Below are positions 57,721 through 64,000 of a stretch of DNA of 64,000 nucleotides, one piece after another (the stretch's first letter is position 1; every line of letters starts with the position of its first letter). The DNA is taken from assembly GCA_032622095.1 (NCBI GenBank), contig CP136062.1, positions 2,914,001 through 2,978,000 of the forward strand, written 5' to 3'. Both the position numbers and the translations under genes were made by a program. Under the pieces are notes generated by a model. It was given only the letters and a program-made list of their open reading frames with translations, did no database searches and was not told the DNA's origin. Source of the DNA: Siphonodentalium dalli. Its lineage: Eukaryota > Mollusca > Scaphopoda > Gadilida > Siphonodentaliidae.

Positions 57721-58254
57721 GTTAGACAGGGCGTATATATATATGTATGATATGAGATCATACATTTAGTAAAAAGTTTAATCTTTCCGGAATGACATTA
57801 ATAAAAGAAGCTTTAAAACGCTAGTTCGACCCAGGTTATCTTCGACGTACCGGCTTGAACCACACACAATGTGAAAGACTTCCCCACCCCAACAAAGGCG
57901 AAATTGCCTAATTTTGGGCAACTATTTCATGCGTAACCTAAATTTCTGGAAATAGGATTTTTCTGTCGTTTTCAATGTTTTATCACACAAAAATGTATGA
58001 ATCGATGTGTCCTTGAACATGCCTGGCCTCTGGCAATATCATATCATGGTTGTTTATACCTTAGGCAGGTGAATGACGTCATACAATTTTGTTTATACTT
58101 TCTATACGATGAGAGGAAATTCAGGAAAGAGTGTATGCTATTTAGCGAAATTGACACGTGACTTCCGATTAGCAACTGTTTAAAATTGCGGAATCGGAAG
58201 TGGAACAACGAGATGAAATGCCACGGCTCATGACGTCATTTACGTCATGTTTGC
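57721..58254. other. No gene seen
   Basis: No coding evidence. TGACGTCA-like words occur at 58074 and 58231 without array structure. Confidence 0.4.
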
Positions 58255-59425
58255 TGCGTAGGTGCAGCATTAACCCTTTCACGTTATGAGATGCGCTGGT
58301 GCAGCATTAATGTTTTTATTACGGGAGCTGTGCTGGTGCAGCATTAACAATTTCACGACGGGAGCTGTGCTGGTGCAGCATTAACCCTTGCATGACGGGG
58401 AGCTGTGCTGGTGCAGCATTAACCCTTTCATGCCGGGAGCTGCGTTGGTGCAGCATTAACCCTTTCATGACGGGAGCTGTGCTGGTGCAGCATTAACCCT
58501 TTCATGACGGGAGCTGCGTTGGTGCATCATTAACATTTTTATGATGGGAGCTGCGTTGGTGCAGCATTAACCCTTTAATGAAAGGAACTGTGCTAGTGCA
58601 ACATTAATTATTTTATGATGGGAGCTGTGCTGGTGCAGCATTAGCATGTTTTATGATGGGAGCTGCGTTGGTGCAGCATTAACCCATTCATGATGGGGGC
58701 TGTGCTGGTGCAGCATTAACCCTTTCATGGCGGGAGCTGCGCTGGTGCAGCATTAATTACTTCATGACGGGAGCTGCGTTGGTGCAGCATTAACCCATTC
58801 ATAATGGGAGCTGCGCTGGTGCAGCATTTATCCTTTCATGACGGGAGCTGCGCTGGTGCAGCATTAATTATTTCATGACGGGAGCTGCGTTTGTGCAGCA
58901 TTAATTATTTTATGATGGGAGATGCGTTGGTGCAGCATTAACCCTTTCGTGACGGGAGCTGTGTCGGTGCAGCATTAACCATTTCACTTTTTTATGATGG
59001 GAGCTGTGCTGGTGCAGCATTCATTCTTTTATGATGGGAGCTGTGCTGGTGCAGCATTAAACCTTTTTTAAGACGGGAGCTGCGTTGGTGCAGTATTAAC
59101 CCTTTCATGACGGGAGCTGTGCTGGTGCAGCAATAACCCTTTCATGACGGGAGCTACGTTGGTGCAGCATTAACCCTTTCATCAAATGAACTGAGCTGGT
59201 GCAGCATTAATTATTTTATGATGGGATCTGTGCTGGTGCAGCATTAACCCTTTCATGACGGGAACTGTGCTGGTGCAACATTAACCGTCCATGGTGGGAG
59301 CTGCGTTGGTGCATCATTAACCCTTTCACGACGGGAGCTGTGCTGGTGCAGCATTAACTCTTTCATGATGGCAGTTGTGCTGGTGCAGCATTAATTCTTT
59401 TATGACGGGACCTGCGTTGGTGATG
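58255..59425. repeat. 37-bp minisatellite, about 31 units
   Basis: The unit is cattaaccctttcatgac + gggagctgtgctggtgcag, with variants gcgttgg/tgtgctgg and ttatttta/ccctttca. One isolated unit lies at 19791-19814. The unit length is not a multiple of three, and the array encodes nothing recognisable. Confidence 0.9.
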
Positions 59426-59439
59426 AAAAGCAAATTCGG

Positions 59440-60030
59440 GATAGAGCATGTGTGGTTGCCCCACTATGTGTCACGTATGATTCATATTAGTGACAACCAG
59501 TGGCGACTGGCGACTGATCAAATCTTATACCAGAATATTTTTGGTACCAGTCATAAAAAAACGTATACGTGCACGTTTTTAACATAAACAGGAAAAATAC
59601 GCGATGTACAGTATAGTAATTTAGAGAAAAATACTTCTTCGTCAGAACTCACACCGAAAATAATACATAAAATCCATATATTTGTAAAACAATACCCCTT
59701 GCCCTAATGAGCTCCATAGTGCTCGTCGAATATGTTATACTTCCGGGGTAGTCTCCATTTGGTAGTCTGCATCAGTTGGTCCTCAGAAGGCGTTATTGAG
59801 TCTATGTCCGTAATTGACAGTGTGCATTCATGAATCAGAGGTGTGTAAATCGAGTCCTCAATTGTTACACACGAGGTCCCCATTTGCTGGACAAAAGTCA
59901 CGTTCTAAATATGCAATATTGCAGTAAATTTATACCCTTAAACACGTTAGTAGACACATAGAGAATATCAACAGTCATTTCTTTTCTCGCTATCTATTGG
60001 TAAAACTAAAGTCCTCATTTGGTGGTGTTG
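59440..60030. repeat. Third copy of the dispersed repeat
   Basis: It is collinear with 53830-54650 (accagtggcgactgg, cagtatagtaatttag, gagctccatagtgctc, ttccggggtagtctccatttgg, aaacacgttagtagaca). It directly follows the 37-bp array. Confidence 0.65.
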
Positions 60031-60034
60031 CGTC

Positions 60035-60647
60035 ATGGGTCCTCGATTGGCGCCTAAAACCTATGTGTGTGTCTGTCTGTGTGTTCGCGATGAACTCGAA
60101 AACGGCACACCCGATTTCGATTAAACTTAGTATGTGGGGGTGTTTTCGGCCGGGTACGAACATAGGCATATTCATTTGTCCGTGCGACGTCACCTTGACC
60201 TTGAAATCGGGTCATTTCAAGGTCAAACGCCCGAATATCACGAGATTTCGATGAAACTTGGTATGTGGGGGTACTTTCTTATGGCGAGTCTCATAAGCAT
60301 ATTAATTTGCCCGTGCGACGTGACATTGACCTTGAAATCGGGTAACTTCAAGGTCAAATCGCCAATTTTGATGGGATTTCGACGACATTTGATACGTGGG
60401 GTTACTTTTGTCCACTGATTGTTTTGGACGGGTCCAATCGTGACCCCGACCAGACCTTGACCTTCAACATGATCAATTCAAGGTCAAATCGGGTAAAACC
60501 GGATATATTTCGACGGGCACGTTTGTTGGGTAGTTTTGTCCGGGCAGTGTTTTTGGACTGGTCAAATCGTGACCCCACTTGACCTTGACCTTCAAAATGG
60601 ACAATTCAAGGTCAAAGCCCGGACCAAGTCGGGTCACCTTCTAGTAA
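60035..60647 (+). mobile_element. Helitron-like 3' end, second copy
   Basis: Units with gatttcgatgaaacttggtatgtgggg, cgtgcgacgt, ccttgaccttgaaatcggg and caaggtcaaa recur about every 120-130 bp. The segment ends cccggaccaagtcgggtcaccttCTAG before T. The cccg/cggg inverted motif upstream of CTAG fits a Helitron terminus. It is the same family as 27715-28139. Confidence 0.5.
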
Positions 60648-62040
60648 TATATACATGAGCCATTCTAATATGCAATCATCTGACGATTAAATGTCCTTCA
60701 GTTTGAATGAATATATGTATCTCTTAAATAGATTGATATAAATAAACTTTTAATGCTTTCTTCTATGTATCTTTGTTGCTAGATCATTATAGGAATGCCC
60801 TGATTTCCGTCCCCATATAAATATGACATTTGAGAGGATATAATTGTTCCAGTGACTTAATTCGGTCACCATTCGTCAAGATTGTGAACTTGGAATGCCA
60901 GAAACTCCTTAGAACGACATGGAGATGGCCTGGGAGATAACTTTGTTGGATATCGGCGAATTGAACAATCTTATAAATGCTAGTGAATCTCCTCTCGTCA
61001 CCCATGACCCAAAACGACCTCAAGTGTGATTTAATTAATCATATCATTAGAGGTGCATGAATTTGGTGGTAAGTGCTAGATATATCTGTATCAACTGTGG
61101 TGCAACTCCCCTCATGCATGACTTGAACCGCGCCACGTTTGACATATATAGACCACGTCTATTAGACTTATGCATTCATTATATAATGGAGATCATTATA
61201 TATAAGTTTGGTGGTAATCGGCAGCTATACAAATTCTTATAATAGTTATTACCCCCCCCCCCCCCCCATCTCTCAACCACCCAAACGGCACCAATTTCGC
61301 GTCTTTAAATCACACCTTTATATTCCACGTATCACGGAGAAGAATAATATATCAATTTGGTTGAAATCTGCGCTAAAAATAGCCCTTCCCCTGACACCAA
61401 CAACGTAACTTTAGAAAATTTCAACCCGTACCATTATCTTACTCGTAAAACGTTACCCTTGTTAGACCCTCTTGGTGCCATCTCGATTGTACCCTTAAAG
61501 TTATATATAGAACACAGTCAGATATTCGCGAATATTTGATTAATTGTAATATGACCATACGTAAACGTAATAAAGCCCACGTAGATTAAATCTGGCAGTT
61601 TGTGACACGAAATACATTTATAATAATTACCGCTTTTGAATTATACCGGTATCGAAATTAGTCGACGAAATTGATGTGACAAAGGTAAAGGGAAATAATG
61701 ACATTTCTTCCTGTGCTCAAATAGAACTTTCGAAGAGGTGTTCTTTTGTGCGACACTGTTCAGATTTTCACAACATTTTTTACTCGATGCGTTTACTGTT
61801 AACACCGAAGATCTTGTCTGCTTGACAGCGTGGAAATATAATAAAATTACATTACAAAATGCTCCAAGTTGTGTGTTGAAATTCTGCACTACATGTGGAG
61901 TGATTACAGGGTGTGCTGTATAACTCATGGTGTGTTGCTACACAGCTAAGTCATTTAGTCCGAAAATATCCAACGTCTATTAAAATCTGAGATAGAAATG
62001 CTTATTTGCATAAGTTGGAGGGAATTGTGTGAGCACATGG
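60648..62040. other. No gene seen; poly-C run at 61251-61267
   Basis: AT-rich sequence. Several 60-95-aa frames have no recognisable domains. Confidence 0.4.
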
Positions 62041-62044
62041 TGAC

Positions 62045-64000
62045 GTCATACAGTATAGTACAGGGGAGGGGTTGAAAGATGGGGAGAAAAGTAGACGAAA
62101 TTCCATCTAGGTCGTTCCAGACCGTTACTGGCTCGGTATCCATACAAATTAAGGCGCGTTAACCTGACTGGTGCTATGCTATCAACATAAGGGGTGCATT
62201 AGAAATATTCGAGTTGAAATCAAGCACAAAATTGACAGGGATGCGGCCGTGAGAGGGGGTTGAAGAAAACGGAGAATAAGTAGACGACGATATGTCGTCG
62301 CGTGGCAAGAAATTGATTTTCTGGCAAACCAAAAACATCCAAAATTATTTTTTTTCTTTAAATCGGTTAAGCTAATTGACACGCATGGTAGCACAGACAG
62401 GATATTTGTCATGGGATCCCAAGAGAGCTCACAGCGGGAATTATGTCTCGTAAAAAGTCAATTTACATGTTATAACTCAATAATAAATAACACCCCTAGT
62501 CGCCATTTTAATATGTTTAGCACCATATACTTCATTTCCGTCGGTTCCATTTGTCACAGGAGTATTTTCGGTAGGTATGACGAACGGGGCGAATAATCTA
62601 ATATGCGTTGGGGAGGGGTTGAAAGATGGGGAGAAAAGTAGACGAAATTCCATTCTAGGTCGTTCCAGACCGTTACTGGCTCGGTATCCGTACAAATTAA
62701 GGCGTTAACCTGACTGGTGCTATGCTATCAACATACGGGGTGCATTAGAAATATTCCAGCTGAAAACAAGCACAAAATTGACAGGGATGCGGCCGTGAGA
62801 TGGTGTTGAAGAAAACGGAGAAAAAGTAGACGACGATATGTTGTCGCGTGGCAAGAAATTGATTTTCCGGCAAACCAAAAACATCCAAAATGAATTTTTG
62901 TTTCATTAAATCGGTTAAGCTAATTGACACGCATGGTAGCACAGACAGGATATTTGTCATGGGATCCCAAGAAAGCTCACAACGGGATTTATGTCTCGTA
63001 AAAAGGCAATTTACATGTTATAACTCAATAATAAAAAACACCCCTAGTCGCCATTTTAATATGTTTAGCACCTTATACTTCATTTCCGTCGGTTCCATTT
63101 GTCACAGGAGTATTTTCGGTAGGTATGACAAACGGGGCGAATCATCTGACCTGCGTAGGGGAGGGGTTGAAAGATGGGAAGAAAAGTAGACGAAATTCCA
63201 TTCTAGGTCGTTCCAGACCGTTCCAGGCTCGGTATCCATACAAATTGAGGCGCGTTTACCTGACTGGTGCTATGCTATCAATATAAGGGATGCATTAGAA
63301 ATATTCGAGCTGAAATCAAGCACAAAATTGACAGGGATGCGGCCGTGAGAGGGGGTTGAAGAAAACGGAGAATAAGTAGACGACGATATGTTGTCGCGTG
63401 GCAAGAAATTGATTTTCAGGCAAACCAAAAATATCCAAAATGATTTTTTTTCTTTAAATCGGTTAAGCTAATTGACACGCATGGTAGCACAGACAGGATA
63501 ATTGTCATGGGATCCCAAGAGAGCTCACAACGGGATTTATGTCTCGTAAAAAGGCAATTTACATGTTATAACTCAATAATAAAAAAACACCCCTAGTCGC
63601 CATTTTAATATGTTTAGCACCATATACTTAATTTTCGACGGTTCCATTTGTCACAGAAGTATTTTCGGTAGGTATGACGAACGGGGCTAATCATCTGACC
63701 TGTGTAGGGGAGGGGTTGAAAGATAGGGAGAAAAGTAGACGAAATTCCATTCTAGGTCGTTCCAGACCGTTCCAGGCTCGGTATCCATACAAATTGAGGC
63801 GCGTTTACCTGACTGGTGCTATGCTATCAATATAAGGAATGCATTAGAAATATTCGAGCTGAAATCAAGCACAAAATTGACAGGGATGCGGCCGTGAGAC
63901 GGGTTTGAAGAAAACGGAGAATAAGTAGACGACGATATGTCGTCGCGTGGCAAGAAATTGATTTTCAGGCAAACCAAAAACATCCAAAATGATTTTTTTT
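62045..64000. repeat. ~549-bp satellite, at least 3.5 units, continuing past the window
   Basis: The word gatgcggccgtgaga occurs at about 62241, 62787, 63337 and 63886 (periods 546, 550 and 549 bp). Units are highly similar (aggggttgaaagatggggagaaaagtag, cggtatccatacaaatt, gggatcccaagagagctcaca). Later units are closer to each other than to the first. A 61-62-aa frame (MGSQESSQRxLCLVK...) recurs in successive units but carries frame-specific differences and no known domain. The array continues beyond 64000. Confidence 0.9.

Noticed and set aside
57292-57725. 97-aa and 68-aa frames
   Set aside because: Both run into the foldback palindrome at 57474-57720 and have no family resemblance.
62411-63189. 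Protein-coding genes in the satellite
   Set aside because: The frames recur with the satellite unit, with no domain and no start context. Kept as an observation only.

Overview
The window is invertebrate nuclear DNA, most likely from a mollusc or another lophotrochozoan. The evidence is a spliced metazoan gene structure, CR1/Jockey- and L2-type LINEs, many short TIR and foldback elements, long minisatellites, poly-C tracts inside repeats, and the GGGAGATAACTC-type motif I associate with molluscan repeats (13984, 26021, and a variant at 33845). The species cannot be named from this. It is a gene-poor, repeat-rich stretch. Most long open frames are accidental or belong to mobile DNA.

Left part (1-12.1 kb): a 32-aa repeat coding fragment, a foldback element built from GGTCCGTA-type units, palindromes spaced every 21 bp, degenerate minisatellites and a broken coding fragment. 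The most striking object follows at 4349-10110. It is a 5.76-kb element with CAGTGTTC termini and an exact 8-bp target duplication (CTGATATG). Nested in it is a 4.9-kb block (4411-9348) bounded by two identical 451-bp copies of a TIR element. Between those copies sit two convergent genes: a small HNH / His-Me finger nuclease and a two-exon DDE (Mutator-like) transposase.

Middle part (12.1-41.2 kb): non-autonomous TIR elements (one family with CAGGGACGTGGC ends and 8-bp duplications), foldbacks, palindromic hairpins, a decayed F-box/LRR gene, Helitron-like 3' ends, a 5'-truncated LINE, a 2.02-kb recent tandem duplication, an integrase-type fossil, and a 2.6-kb array of a 32-bp unit with 672-bp higher-order repetition. 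A candidate host gene spans this part on the + strand. Its first exon (20909-21055) encodes a membrane anchor. Its last exon (40577-41137) encodes a SAM-dependent methyltransferase domain. Both edges are phase 0, so one type II membrane methyltransferase gene with an intron of up to 19.5 kb is plausible. The last 670 bp of that intron is a 51-bp tandem array whose unit copies the real 3' splice junction and carries TGACGTCA boxes.

Right part (41.2-64 kb): a LINE ORF1 remnant, a complex tandem array split by a CAGGGATGTGGC element, a TIR element carrying two 67-bp hairpins, a LINE broken by two insertions (one an L2-type LINE in reverse orientation), another LINE tail, a TCN microsatellite, dispersed 300-800-bp repeats, foldbacks, a 37-bp minisatellite, a second Helitron-like end, and a roughly 549-bp satellite running off the right edge.
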